From contig WFMF01000002.1 of the NCBI GenBank assembly GCA_011033025.1, positions 1,488,001 to 1,552,000 of the forward strand: a stretch of DNA of 64,000 nucleotides, given 5' to 3'. Below the pieces are notes generated by a model. The model was not told the origin of the DNA and did not search any database. It saw only the letters and a program-made list of their open reading frames with translations. The stretch comes from Beroe forskalii. Taxonomy: Eukaryota > Ctenophora > Nuda > Beroida > Beroidae. Position 1 is the stretch's first letter; the number at the start of each line of letters is the position of its first letter. Shown here piece by piece: positions 41,230-54,289 of the stretch. A program made the translations under genes and the position numbers.

Positions 41230-41404
41230 TTTCGGATTTAATATGGGGTGACGGGGTGTATCCGTTTTCCTTCACACGTGCGAATAGACAATTGCGCGCG
41301 TATTGAATTAAATAATGACGCGCGCGTGCGAAAGGGTTAATGTTTTCAAAGTTGCTATTCAAATTAAGATCCGCGCCTTCCAACTTCTGACTTAATGTTT
41401 TTTA

Positions 41405-42870
41405 AAACCAGTAGGACATAAATCGAAAGTGTACCAAGAATACTGCCGAAAGTAAGGTGTTTTGGTACAACAATTTTGCGAAAACTACTAGTCAGATTTT
41501 AAAGAAACTTTTCAGTTAAGTCAAGCTTGACCCAAAGAACACAGAAACGTCAAAAAATTGGTAGGTCTATGTGCTAACTTTCGAGATATAATCCAACACA
41601 TGGAAATGTTATTTTAGCGATTTTTACGGTATTTTGGTACATCGATTACTCGAAAACTGGTCGTCACATTTTTAGGAGAAATTCCAATTAGGTTGACTAT
41701 GGCCCAACTAACATAAAAACGTCAAAAATTGGGTGGTTTATGAGCTAACTTCCGAAAAATGGTATTTCCTTGTGTTCGGGGATATCTCGAAATTTAACAT
41801 ATAGACCCCTCTATTTTTTGACAGTTTTATGTTCTTCTAGTCATGCTCGACCTAACTGGAAAGTTTTATTAAAATGTGACGACCAATTTTCAAGCAATCG
41901 TTGTACCAAAATACTGAGAAAATCGCTAAAATTATATTTTCTTGTGTTTGAATATAGCTCGCAAGTCAGCACATAGACCCCCCAATTTTTTGACGGTTTT
42001 ATCTTCTTTGGGTCATGCTTGAGCCAACTGGAAAGTTTCATCAAAATGTGACGACTAATTTTTGGGTTACATACACTTGTACCAAATCCCATAATTTGGT
42101 ACACTTGGTACACTTAGGTCCCTCTCTTTAAAACAGTAGGACATAAATCGAAAGTGTACCAAGAATACTGCCGAAAGTAAGGTGTTTTGGTACAACAATT
42201 TTGCGAAAACTACTAGTCAGATTTTAAAGAAACTTTTCAGTTAAGTCAAGCTTGACCCAAAGAATATAGAAACGTCAAAAAATTGGTAGGTCTATGTGCT
42301 AACTTTCGAGATATAATCCAACACATGGAAATGTTATTTTAGCGATTTTTACGGTATTTTGGTACATCGATTACTCGAAAACTGGTCGTCACATTTTTAT
42401 GAGAAATTCCAATTAGGTCGATTATGGCCAAACTAACATAAAAACGTCAAAAAATTGGGTGGTTTATGAGCTAACTTCCGAGCTATAACAAAACAAAAGA
42501 AAAATGGTATTTCCTTGTGTTCGGGGATATCTCGAAATTTAGCATATAGACCCTCTATTTTTGACAGTTTTATGTTCTTCTAGTCATGCTCGACCTAACT
42601 GGAAAGTTTTATCAAAATGTGACGACCAGTTTTCAAGCAATCGTTGTACCAAAATACTGAGAAAATCGCTAAAATTATATTTTCTTGTGTTTGAATATAG
42701 CTCGTAAGTTAGCATATAGACCCCCTAATTTTTTGACGGTTTTATGTTCTTTGGGTCATGCTTGAGCTAACTGGAAAGTTTCATCAAAATGTGACGACTA
42801 ATTTTCGGGTTACATACACTTGTACCAAATCCCATAATTTGGTACACTTGGTACACTTAGGTCCCTCTCT
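41405..42870. repeat. Two 725-bp tandem copies, each internally palindromic
   Basis: The sequence from GTAGGACATAAATCGAAAGT recurs 725 bp later (41411 and 42136) and stays nearly identical to about 42870. Within each copy, quarter-units of about 180 bp carrying GGTAC(A)..CGAAAACT, GTCGTCACATTTT and AACGTCAAAAA appear twice forward and then twice inverted (GACGTTTT-, AAAATGTGACGAC-, TTGTACCAAA). There is no coding content. Confidence 0.85.
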
Positions 42871-43199
42871 TTTAAAATGCTTGACAATCGAATTAGTCAC
42901 ACTTAGATCTTGAATAATTCAATTAACACCGTCACGCGTGTAATTAAGTAAAGGATCGAGTGTAATATCCTGGCATTCTGTTTGTATGTCGTACGAAAAC
43001 ATGCATATGAGTATACATATTTCCCCAGAAACTACGATCAAACTGTTGGTAGCCGTATACAAGTCCAATGTTTAGTATTTATGTACCTATCATTATTCTT
43101 GAGACGAATAGACTATGCAAGGGTCAATTCACCATTGTCTACGATAAACTTTACAACACGGCTTTGTTCAATCAAATTTGAGACCTAATTTGACCATCT

Positions 43200-46100
43200 A
43201 AAGCTCACTTGATTATCAGTTAATATATAGCCAGTAACGCCATTGTTCATCTTGTTCGAGTATAACAGCCGATTCAAAAGACAATATACTACGTAACGTT
43301 TATCATGGCATATTTTATATTGTTATCAGAGGAAAACGGAAATTATTTGAGCTATGAAATTATGCACACAATTCGTGAAATAGATGAACATTTTCGAAAA
43401 TCCATGGTATGAAGCATATCCTTTTTTGACATAGTCCCAGGCGCTCAACAACTGCTAAACTGATGTTTTCCCAATTCCAGTGTTGAAGCTTCTTGAATAG
43501 AGTGGTGAATGCTGTCTTAAAGGACTCGCTTAAGGGTCAGGGTTGGTTTTTCCCGTTGAATATCATCGTCTTCAACGCTAGCCATAGCCAGGTACCACTG
43601 GTAATATATTTGGACAAGTAGGGAGGCCATAGAGCTGGAAAGTTTTTACTCATCATTTTGTCATCAAAATCGCTTAAATTATTTTTTGGTCAAAATTGAG
43701 GTATGGGGGGTCACTCCAGTGCTCCTGAGTTGTGATCAGGTTGGATTCTAGCTAGATTTGAGGTTTTTGCTGGAAAACTTCACTCACTTCAAATTTGAGT
43801 GCTGATTTAGAGCCATTTAAGCTCCATTATGGTGAAATGATTAAGGCAAATCAGGCTTTTGGCCAAAACAACACCCCAAACCAGCATTGTTATGTGGCTC
43901 AATGGGTTACTCAGCTTCCTTAGGCATTGTATTGCATTATCCTTACTCCAGTTTGCCATTTCCAACCAACACAACCCATGAAAAACCTGTAAACCATAAG
44001 TGAGGCCATATTCTCTAGTGTCTCAGCGAAGCTGACCTCGCATCAACTCTGGCCTGCTCGTGGTACTCAGTTGACTTTTTAAGAACTTTTGCATATCTAG
44101 TGATTTTGGTGATGGTTAGCACGAAATATTCTCCAACATTCAAGTGAAAATCGCGAGTTTTCTGCATTCTGCAGCCAAAATTGTGAGCTGCTTTTTTTGA
44201 CGCAGTGTTCTCACTCACTTCGAATGATTTGACTAAATGAGAGTTTTCTTGCCCTTCCATAGGTTTGAAAATAGCCTATGGGCCTCAAGTTTGTTCAACA
44301 TATTCCTAAGAGTCAAAATGTGGTCTAGGTTTTCATTGGGGACGAACAAAATGTGTCGCCAGGGTCGTCTTACTGCTATCAGGGAACATGGTAAAATAAC
44401 CTCACTGAGAGCCTCTTTTTTCCTACCTAAAATTAAAATCTTCACAACTACCAGACCATTTTGAAATTCATGAAATGAACTTTTGAACATCAAATGTTCA
44501 TCTATTAGCTCCATCAGGACGATATCAGTCGACATCAAAACTAAAAGCATGTCCCTGCTACAGCACTCTCAAATATGCCATAATAAACGAAACAGACGAT
44601 AAATCAATCACTCCTCTCATATTAAACATAAACAGCTGGTTCATTGTTGTAGGACTACAGCTCATGATCTTATGATAGCTTGCAAGCTCTGTAACATGAT
44701 ATCTCTGTAACATGATATGTAATTAGATGGTTTCTACACATCCGATACAGTATCGTAATCTATAATTATATGGCATATCATCATGAAGCGGAAGCTGTAA
44801 AGTGTGATTTTTATCATGATTCAGGTTCCTTCATAGCTTCGTGCTAAGAATAGTAACTGCACACTCGACACGCTATAAACAACTGCATCAGTGTAGCGTG
44901 GTGCCAGTCATTAGTAAGTTAGGAGTACTAACTAGTGTTTGTAGTCTAGAAATCACATACCAGTGTTATTGTAAAACGGTTGATGAAATTATCATGCTAT
45001 ATAACCAACAATAAGATTAACAAAGGTTGATGGACAATTGCACATCGTATAGTATACTCAATATGCACATTCGAGTAATTGCAATGCTCAGTGTTGCGAG
45101 AAACAGTATTGTATTCACCAATAAACCAATACAAATACTCTTAGTGTGATGTACATAAAAGTAGGATCCGTGGATAATGCCTTGAATTAGTACATAATCA
45201 ACATTCAAATTCTTATTTTTGAAATAGTACAATCCACATGGCAGAGCCGTGAGCAACCCACTTTCTCATGACATAATAAAATATCATCGCATCATAATCT
45301 ACTAATCTATTACCTTCCCATTCTGTATAGCCGTATAACTGTATAATGCACTTAATCATGCACCTAAACTTTACCTAAAGTATAATTTACCAAAAGTTCT
45401 GTTTTAATTTCAGAATATCACATTAGACATTAAATAAAATCATTGAGGTATAAGGAGGGCCGGATGTTGGACTTCTGCATGTGAGCCGTACATTGCAGAC
45501 GAATTTAAGAATGTCTGTTTATGTTTTAGTCGGTCTGCTCAGTGTCTGCTGGAATGCTTAGCGTCTGCTGCAAACGGAGTACCACTGTTATTATTATTAA
45601 CTTCATTGGTAACGTTGTAAATCATGTACCTACAACATACCTAATATAAACAGGATTGCGAAGTATTGAAATGACCATTGCCTTGACCTCAAGATGTGCA
45701 CTTAACTACCACACAATCCATTAACACGTTAGGTGTCTCACTGTCTCAGTGTGGATTGCATCATCCCATGTAATGAAGCAAGGAGTAGTTAAATACACCT
45801 CATTAAAGTGTTAAAGTACGGGCACACTTAACGTAAAACACTCACAAATATTCATCCTTCAAGCGACCTCACTCCACTACTATCTGATAGAATACTTAGA
45901 ATTTATATTCAATGGGTTACACCACATCAATTTCAATACGTGTATGGCTTTTAATGGAAAAGTAAGCCCTCAAATTACCACGATGAAACTACACCTGACA
46001 CATCACTACTTTCTACTGTGATCTACACTCAGATGTACTCTGTGTGTGACAACAGTCACACAACTTGTCTTATCTTGATATCTTATCGAAACCCCACCTC

Positions 46101-46821
46101 TACAACCCTGCACATGTCACTACTTCACTAGAAAATACCAGCATATAATTCCTCATTACACTCCTGAAGTAGATAATGTTACATTGCATAATATCATGTT
46201 ATCTGTCTTATCAAAACCACCCCGCATCAACCCCCCACCCTACACATGTCACTAGACAAAACCAACACACCTTACACTAGATGGTGTTACATTGCACCAT
46301 CGGCATGTCAATTTGAGACATCCCTGTAAAAAGCAGCTGCTTAGTAGTCAAGTCAAGTCAGGTCCAAGTGGTTTGTCAGCGTATCAAAGTATCTGCAAAG
46401 TATTTCTGGACCGGTACAAACTTATTAACTTAAAAAGTTAAAAGTCGTAAAGTCAACATTTGCCTAGAATATTTTTGCACATGCAATATGATCAAGCCAG
46501 GTTACTATTGTTCTTCAGAGTAATGTTAGAAAGTACAGATGGTGCTGCAAGTATTGAGAAAGTTCCATTAACCATTTTATGAACATAAAAGGAATAAATG
46601 GTACTACTACAATAATCAAACACATAAAACACACATAAGTGCACACCCATTCACTAGGCATTTATTGCAGCTACATTGTGCCATTCTTACAGAGAAAGCT
46701 GTGAAGGTGTCCACTGTCCACATTATTAAGTTTTAATGAGGTGTGGTAGATTTAAATTAGCTGGAGATTTTGAATGATTGTGAGTGATGTAATTATCACG
46801 GGTTTAAATGTGCAAGCACTG
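43200..46821. other. No supportable gene
   Basis: Mostly AT-rich unique sequence. At 44015-44550 two overlapping - strand frames (81 and 105 codons) could be pieces of one decayed gene (WKGKKTLI, KKAAHNFGCRMQKTRDF). I do not recognise a family. Confidence 0.35.
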
Positions 46822-46833
46822 ATGCCAAGCAAC
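46822..46833 (+). repeat. LINE target-site duplication, left copy
   Basis: ATGCCAAGCAAC, identical to 52531-52542 on the other side of the LINE. Confidence 0.95.
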
Positions 46834-47449
46834 GGTGGGGGGTAGTCTGCTGACTGAGTACGGGTCTAGGCTTGCCTGGACCTGATCTTGGTACAGTGGA
46901 TTACTTCGTGCAAGCCTATCAAACCAGCTACAGGGCTGCCTCCGGGAATGTTGGACACCAAGGTAAGACTTGGGGATTCCTTGCTCCCCCCGGAGGCGGC
47001 GCTGAACGCTGGGGAGTAAACTCCGAGAGCTAGAGTGGGCACCTATTGGCTCTCGGGGGGGTCCCATCGCGGCGCAACTGGCAGACTCTACTATCATCAG
47101 AGTCTGCACGCTGATGTTGCACTGGCAGCCGGAATGCCTTTTCTCGCCCTCCCCTGTTGGTTCGGCGCCACGGTCCGGACGGGTATCATCGTTATACCTA
47201 CGAGTGGCATTTCTACCCTTTATTTCGGCTTATGCCTCCTTTTCCCGCTTTATGAACATTATGCTTTTCATAAGGTTTAAAACTCACCCCCTGGGAACGG
47301 TAAGAGTGTATCCTATCGGCCCTCCTCTGGAGGCTGAAGACACTCCTAACCGTCTCAAAAGAGAGCATCACAGCGGCGGGAACAGTGTAAGTGGCATATT
47401 CCATCACTACCCGAGATTCTGTGGGGCAAACCTCATCATAGCTAGGACT

Positions 47450-47925
47450 TCTCATAGGGAGGGGGCACCCTGCGACAGCAGGCTTGAGTTTGCGGCTGCT
47501 AGGACTTCTCTCCTCGGAAGAAGACTCTGCGGCCGTGAATACGGGCTTGCTACTGCGGGGGGCACCCACCCAGGGGGAGGGCTCTTCTATGATGAGACAA
47601 ACAGTATCGACACTAGGATCACTAGCAGGAAGGGAGCACCTCGTGGTGAGCCGAAACACATTGCCGCAGGGGCTTCTCTTCTCAGAGAAAGACCCTGTGG
47701 CGATGGGCTGAGGCGTGCCGTTGCGAGGAGCTCCCACCCTGAAATAGGGATTCGATGCGATACGGCAAACCATATCGCTGCTAGGACCTCCCACAGGGAG
47801 GGGGTTCTCAGCTGCGGCGAGCTGAGGCATATTGTGGCTAGGACTTCCTCCCTCGGAGGAAGACTCTGCTACGATGGGTCGAAACTTGCTGCGGCTGGGG
47901 GCTCTCCCCCTGGAGGAGGGTTCTG
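47450..47925 (+). repeat. Hairpin-bearing tandem repeats in the LINE 5' region
   Basis: About eight imperfect copies, 45-60 bp apart, of GCTAGGACTTCTC followed by a self-complementary core (for example CTTCCTCCCTCGGAGGAAG at about 47843). The sequence is open on both strands over 250-430 codons (47114-48400 + and 47992-47213 -), giving repeat proteins such as ARTSHREG/ARTSSLGG. I see no ORF1 RNA-binding motif, so this may be a structured 5' UTR or an unusual ORF1. Confidence 0.6.
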
Positions 47926-48392
47926 CTACGATAGAAAATACCCCGTAACCCAGTCCACACAGTGGCCCCACACAGGGATACTGGCTGGACAAAGCTACGG
48001 GTACACATCTGTCTGGCTTGTGCTTGTATACTGGATTATCTCGTGTAATCTAGATTGCAGTTACAGCCGGATAGATCATGTACTATGTGCATATCAAAAG
48101 GCTGATAAGGAATATCCTAGCCGACACGTCATGTATCTTATCTTCTTTAAGACTATGATGGACGGCGCCGCGATTTCCTCGACAGGTCTAATGCGCATAA
48201 AATCAATTAACGTGTACACAGCATCTTGTGCGCGTGGCTGTCATAGAGTGCTCACTTGGGTCGGTGCTTGGATTTTCCATGTACTTGCGAACCGTGGTGA
48301 TCTGTACCCCCGGGTAATAGGTCGGCCAAGGTTCGTAGACTGGAAATCCACTCGCTGGAGGGTGGGAGACTTTTGGACTCCATCACCCCTCC

Positions 48393-51300
48393 ATGAATAA
48401 CTGCGATTCTTCCACCGACCGACACTCTAAGACTAATAGAAAAACCACCCAACGGAAAAAACCTATGGTTTGCCGCAAGGGTGGGCAGAAATTCAAAGAA
48501 AGTCTGGGCTTTGTCCAGATCAATTTGAATAAACAACGTCAGGCCTCCAAGGACTTGGGCTATTTTATTCGTAAGATAGAAAAGCCCTTGATACTTGTGC
48601 AGGAACCTCACGTCAATGGGAAAGGTGTGATCTCAAGGGATCTTATTGCTTGCGGGCTTCAACCTGCAAGAACCCTAAGAAACCTGTAAGAGCTAGCATC
48701 TTTTTCCACAAATCCATGGAGCGGCAGGTATGGTCGAAGGACTCTATCACTACTGAGGACTGTGCAGTTGTGCAGACCAAGGTGGATGGAACCGAGACAC
48801 TAGTTGCGTCTTGCTACATGGACGGCAACGATGTAGAATGCCCCTCGCAGGATTTCAAGAACCTTGTCAACCATGCGAAGAAGCATAACATCGCGCTAAT
48901 CATAGGCACTGACTCTAATGCCCATAACACGGCATGGAAGAGCAGGATCTGTGATAAGAAACGCAAGGAACGAGGAGATAAACTCCTCGAATACATACTT
49001 GCGAACGACCTGTTTATTGAGAATGTGGGGAACTCTCCCACCTTTGACAACGGCCGCTGGAGTAACTCTATAGACCTCACGATCACCAACCGGTCCGGAC
49101 ACAAACTAGTGTCGGACTGGAGGGTGCACGAGGGGGATCGACTAGAGCACTCCTCGGACCACCGTTTCATCACATTCCAATCAACAGGAAGCACTCTCCT
49201 TGACAGACAGAACTTCAGAGACATCTCGAAAACCAATTGGGAAGTCTTTGAGTCTGACCTGGCCAAGAGGATGTCCAACCACGCCAATGCGTTCAGCGTC
49301 ATCGATTCATCGGAGAAGCTGGACGTGGCGGCGGATCTGCTCTCGTCAAACATCATCGCGTCCTTCAACACGGCTACCGAGCTGACATACGTGTCAGCGA
49401 AGGTTAAACCACCCCCGTGGGATACGGCCGAAGTGAAGGATGCGAGGAGGGAGATGAGAGGAAGGATCAGGAAGGCATCTAAAAAGAAAAACCGAGACCC
49501 TAACCTCAACTCGTTGAAAAAGGACTCTCGGGAAAAAATACGAAAAACTCCGGGATCGGGTGATCTCCGAGAAATACAGAGATTTCTGCGCGAAATTGGA
49601 GTCAAAATCCGAATCGAAAAGAATCTCTAGCCTCATCAAGGACAACAAGGACACAAAGTTATGCGCAGTAAGGAAGAAAGACGGTAGTCTCACCGAGACC
49701 CCGACAGAAACCTTGGAGTGCATGACGGAAGTGCACTTTGGCAACCTTGGGAACCATGTGGATAGCAATCCACAGGAAACAGCCTCGATCACATATTCTC
49801 TGAGAATAGAGTGAAAAGGGCACTGCAGGAGTTCAGTCCTCTATCAGCGGCAGGTCCGGACGGGATACGGCCTATCATGCTTCAGAAGGGTTGGGGCAGT
49901 ATTAGCGACGCTTTCATTAGCATTGCTAGAGCAAGCTACCAATTGGGGCACACTCCTGAAACATGGAGAAACTCCAGTGGTATCTTTCTGCCAAAACCTG
50001 GGAAGGATGATTACCAGAATCCCAAGTCCTTTAGGACAATCACCTTGTCACCCGTCATCCTTAAGTGGATGGAGCGGGTGATACTGTGGCATATGGAAGC
50101 GGATCTCAAAATCTACGAGAGGCTCAGCAAGAAACAATTTGGTTTCAAGCGGGGCCACTCGACAACGGCCGCTATCCACAAGCTAGTCAGGAAAATCGAG
50201 ATGACTCTCCTTAACAAAGGAATGGCACTCGGAACTTTCCTAGACATAGAAGGAGCGTTCGACAATGTGTCGTTTGACTCCATAGGCAATGCCCTATCCA
50301 AGAACTGCAAATCACAGGGTGTGAACAGATGGATCATGTCAATGATCCGCTGCCGGCACACCACAGTTGAATTGCAGGGAAAGGAGAAAGTCATAGCCAT
50401 ACTACGCGGGTGTCCCCAGGGGGGGATTCTATCCCCATTCCTATGGAACCTCGTGATAAACGACCTTCTAGAGTACACAAGGGATAAGATTCCATGCGAC
50501 CTGCAAGGGTTCGCGGACGACATCTCCCTGGTCTCTGTGGTCACCACCCCCAAAAACCAGCAGGTTGTAACATCCAAGGCTTTGATGCGGATACCTTGAG
50601 AGAGGTAACGCAGAAAAGTCTTAACAGTATCAACCAGTGGTGCAAATCGCACGGGCTTACCTTGAGCCACGTGAAGACACACTGCGTCATGTTCACTAAC
50701 AGGAGGAACTGGTCATTCACCAGGCCCCTGAAAGTGGATGGCGTGAGATAGAAATGCGAACGACCACGAAATTCCTGGGTATCACTCTTGACTCGAAACT
50801 TTCGTGGAACGATCACATTGACTATGCATGCAAGAAGTCCAAAGCCTTGCTGATGCAGTGCAGGAAAGCGGTGGGACCCACCTGGGGCCTTAGTCCGACT
50901 ACCATGCGCTGGATCTACGAGGTGATGGTCAGACCGATACTCACGTACGGATCGACCATCTGGATTACTGGCATGCAGAAACAACACAACCAGAAACTGC
51001 TTACGGGGGTACAGAGGTTGGCAAATGTTCTAATAACAGGAGCCATGCCCTCGACACCCAACACAGCACTGGATGTGATCACGGGCATGCCCCCAATAAC
51101 TTTGTGGATTAACGAGTGCGCAGCGAGGGAGGCCTTACGGTTGAAGACCAATGGTCACTGGTGTCTTCCGCCGCCTGGGAAACCCTCGATCCGCATCGCT
51201 AGCCACATTGACACAAACGAGAAGCTCCTCAGGGCACTGCCCAGAGACGTAGCCTCCTCGGAACACGATCCAATAACGCCAATTCTTAGTATTGACCAGC

Positions 51301-52241
51301 GGTTCACCGTGTGCTTCCCCTCGAGGGACGAGTATGGAGGACCGGAGGAAGGTAACTATGACATTGTGTGTTATACTGATGGATCTAGAATTAACGACCA
51401 ATCAGGAGCAGGGGTGGTGATACGTGGAGGGCCACATTTGGCCCACCTGAATCACAGTGAACCCTACCACCTGGGTAAACACAGTACAGTGTTCCAAGCG
51501 GAAGTCTTTGCAGTCGCAAAGACAGCCGAAATCTTACAGGAACACGCACATGAAGGACAGCAAGATCTTGATAAACTGTGACAGTAAATCTGCTATCCAT
51601 GCGATTAACAGCACGATTATCAAGAACAAGATGCCCCTCAGGGCCAAAAACTCCCTCAACGCACTGGGCCAATCCAATGACGTAACACTCAGTTGGATAC
51701 CGGCCCATAGTGGTTTTGAGGGAAACGAGTTAGCCGACCTTACGGCGAAAGCTGGGTCGGCCAATGAAAACAACAGCGCCACCAGTGTCTTACTCCCTAT
51801 TCCGCGTAACGTCTGTTACGCGGCTCTTAGGAGGAAGACGTTTGAGGTCTGGACCAGCTCCTTCAAGGCTGACCCTCCCAGAATGTTCGGCATTATGTGG
51901 AGGGACAGATTTACTAAGAGCTGCGCAGCATGGGTAGAAGGGACCTGAGAGTGGCCACTCAACTTCTGACTGGCCACGCAGCCCTAAACTACCACCTCAA
52001 GAAACTGAACCCCGCTGTGAATACAACTTGTCCACTCTGCCTGAGTGAAGAAGAGACGGTGTCACATTTCCTCGGAATGTGCCCTGTCCTGGGCAGTATT
52101 AGGGCGGAGTTCTTCGGTACCTACTACTGCTCAGGGACCGACATCTTCGACAAGTTCAAGATAAACAGGATTGTTAGCTACGCTCATAGGACTGGGCGAC
52201 TGGAACCTAGAAAAGCCGACAACGATCCTGCAGCAAACTAA
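48393..52241 (+). pseudogene. LINE ORF2: endonuclease, reverse transcriptase, RNase H
   Basis: Endonuclease (about 48510-49180): VQINLNKQR, LVQEPHVNG (catalytic Glu), IIGTDSNAHNTAW, SSDHRFITF (catalytic Asp-His). Reverse transcriptase (about 49811-50760): SAAGPDGIRP, FLDIEGAFDN, GCPQGGILSPFLWNL and the catalytic GFADDIS box (about 50507-50521). RNase H (about 51360-51790): CYTDGSR, FQAEVFAV, INCDSKSAIHAI and IPAHSGFEGNELAD, so the DEDD residues are all visible. A C-terminal zinc motif CPLCLSEEETVSHFLGMC lies near 52030-52083. The reading frame changes near 48670, 49520-49600, 49810, 50560, 50750, 51530 and 51940. No upstream ORF1 finger was found. Confidence 0.9.
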
Positions 52242-52530
52242 CCTTGGGATCCTCCTGGTCTTGCGACAGGAAGATCCAGTTTAAAGGGTACCACGGGTCC
52301 TGACCCGGGTTAGGACCCGACGGTACCCTGGATCACCAACACTGGGCAGGAATTCCCTTCCCGAAACCATGTTGGCCTCACCAAGATGCCCGGCATCTTG
52401 GTCCTCCTGGGGAGGTACGGGACTCGTTCCCATCCACAGTAGCCCTAGCAACAGGGACCTCTCAGCGGGAGGTCCCGTGCTGGGGACTCTGTTTGGATCT
52501 CTCGTGGATCCATCCCCCGTTTAGTAGTAG

Positions 52531-52542
52531 ATGCCAAGCAAC
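52531..52542 (+). repeat. LINE target-site duplication, right copy
   Basis: ATGCCAAGCAAC, identical to 46822-46833. It directly follows the TAGTAGTAG tail. Confidence 0.95.
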
Positions 52543-52600
52543 CTGTTTAAGGTGCGTCACTTTAAATCATTCTCAGCTTCACACGTTCCAGAGACATGAA

Positions 52601-52704
52601 CATAGCTTCCGACCCTTGAAAATCCGTTCGGAGGGCAGTTTTTCGCCCAAAAAGGAGGGCAAATCAACGAAAAAGGAGGGCAATATGCTACCGAAATGTG
52701 GCGA

Positions 52705-52738
<34 letters not shown>

Positions 52739-53750
52739 GGGACCGCCTCAAAAATGCAGTCCGAGATAGTGCTTATTAGGTGTATTTTCAGAATGATGGG
52801 TGTATTTCAGGAACTAAAGGTGTTTTTTATGTGAATTCAGTAAAAGTGTATTTACAAAATCAATCCGAGATAGTGCTTATTGGGTGTATTTTCAAAATCA
52901 TGGGTGTATTTCCGGAACTAAAGGTACCTATATTTTAGGTGAATTCAGTAAAAGTGTCTTTACAAAATCAATCCGAGATAGGGCTTGTTAGGTGTATTTT
53001 CATCATGGGTGTATTTCGGAACTAAAGGTGTATTTTAGGTGAATTCAGTAAAAGTGTCTTTACAAAATCAATCCGAGATAGGGCTTGTTAGGTGTATTTT
53101 CAAAATCATGGGTGTATTTCCGGAACTAAAGGTGTATTTTAGGTGAATTCAGTATAAGTGTCTTTACAAAATCAATCCGAGATAGGGCTTGTTAGGTGTA
53201 TTTTCAAAATCATGGGTGTATTTCAGGAAACAAAGGTGTATTTTTGGTCAATTCAGTAAAAGTGTCTTTACAAAATCAATCCGAGATAGGGCTTGTTAGG
53301 TGTATTTTCAAAATCATGGGTGTATTTCCGGAACTAAAGGTGTATTTAATATTTTAGGTGAATTCAGTAAAAGTGTCTTTACAAAATCAATCCGAGATAG
53401 GGCTTGTTAGGTGTATTTTCAAAATCATGGGTGTATTTCCGGAACTAAAGGTGTATTTTAGGTGAATTCAGTAAAAGTCTTTTACAAAATCAATCCGAGA
53501 TAGGGCTTGTTAGGTGTATTTTCAAAATCATGGGTGTATTTCAGGAAACAAAGGTGTATTTTTGGTCAATTCAGTAAAAGTGTATTTGCAAAATCAATCC
53601 GAGATAGGGCTTATTAGGTGTATTTTGAAAATCATGGGCGAATTTCAGGAAACAAAGGTGTATTTTTGGTCAATTCAGTATATTTCAGTGTATTTGCAAA
53701 ATCAATCCGAGATAGTGCTTTTAAGGTGTATTCCCGAAATATATGGTCGA

Positions 53751-53785
<35 letters not shown>

Positions 53786-53969
53786 GAAACCGCCCAAAAG
53801 ACCTATTTTAGGCCGTGTATCATAAGTGTATTTTGGGAAGGGTCAAAAGGAGGGCAAATTGGGCCTTAAAGAGGGCAAAGGAGGGCTCGGAGGGCAAGAC
53901 CCAAAAAGGAGGGCAAAAAGAGGGCATGAGAGGGCGCCCTCTCAAAAAGAGGGCAGTTCGGAAGCTATG
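52601..53969. mobile_element. Inverted-repeat element carrying ~125-bp tandem repeats and two poly-T tracts
   Basis: Termini CATAGCTTCCGAC (left) and GTTCGGAAGCTATG (right, complementary with one mismatch) are flanked by an 8-bp direct repeat GACATGAA (52593-52600 and 53970-53977), a hAT-like size. Subterminal GGAGGGCA words stand in the same orientation at both ends. Two poly-T runs of about 35 bp sit in near-identical contexts (GCGACC-T(n)-GGGACCGCC and GTCGACC-T(n)-GGAAACCGCC) at about 52703 and 53750. Between them are about eight copies of a ~125-bp unit (ATCAATCCGAGATAGGGCTT, GTTAGGTGTATTTTC). No transposase was seen. Confidence 0.9.
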
Positions 53970-54289
53970 GACATGAAGCTCATTGGTCAGTGGCTCATCA
54001 TCTCAACCTGCACACATGATCAACCAGGCATCAATTCTCAAGATCATCTCCAAATTAGGAAATGTCTGCAATCGTGAAACGTCAAAATGTATTGGATCTC
54101 AGTCCAGTTGATACCGGATCAATGTCTAGAGAATATGCAATAGCACATGTTCGTATGTTGGTGTCTTGACTTATTTCAGATAAATCATATTATCGCTGAA
54201 ATTTAATATTGAACTTATCAAATACCGATGTTTGTGAAGTTGCAATAATTGAGCATGTGTTGATGGGTCATGACTTGTATGCCCGATTA

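Larger units (their letters stand above)
46834..52530 (+). mobile_element. Nearly full-length LINE (I/R1-like, EN-RT-RNase H)
   Basis: 5697 bp flanked by a perfect 12-bp target duplication ATGCCAAGCAAC (46822-46833 and 52531-52542). It runs from GGTGGGGGGTAGTCTGC to a tail CCCCGTTTAGTAGTAG with no poly-A. The order is a 5' region with hairpin-bearing repeats (47450-47920), then ORF2 with apurinic endonuclease, reverse transcriptase, RNase H and a C-terminal CCHC-type finger. RNase H places it in the I-superfamily rather than Jockey or CR1. ORF2 is cut by about seven frame changes, so the copy is probably inactive, although the perfect target duplication suggests a fairly recent insertion (or assembly indels). 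Confidence 0.93.

Noticed and set aside
44015-44550. Possible decayed two-frame gene on the - strand
   Set aside because: Composition is mildly coding-like, but no motif could be assigned, so it is only mentioned within the intergenic entry.
47213-47992. 259-codon antisense frame as a gene
   Set aside because: Lies wholly inside the LINE 5' repeats and mirrors them; no independent support.
52493-52834. 113-codon frame across the LINE end and poly-T tract
   Set aside because: Spans the LINE tail, the target duplication and a MITE end; a chance frame with a Phe run from poly-T.
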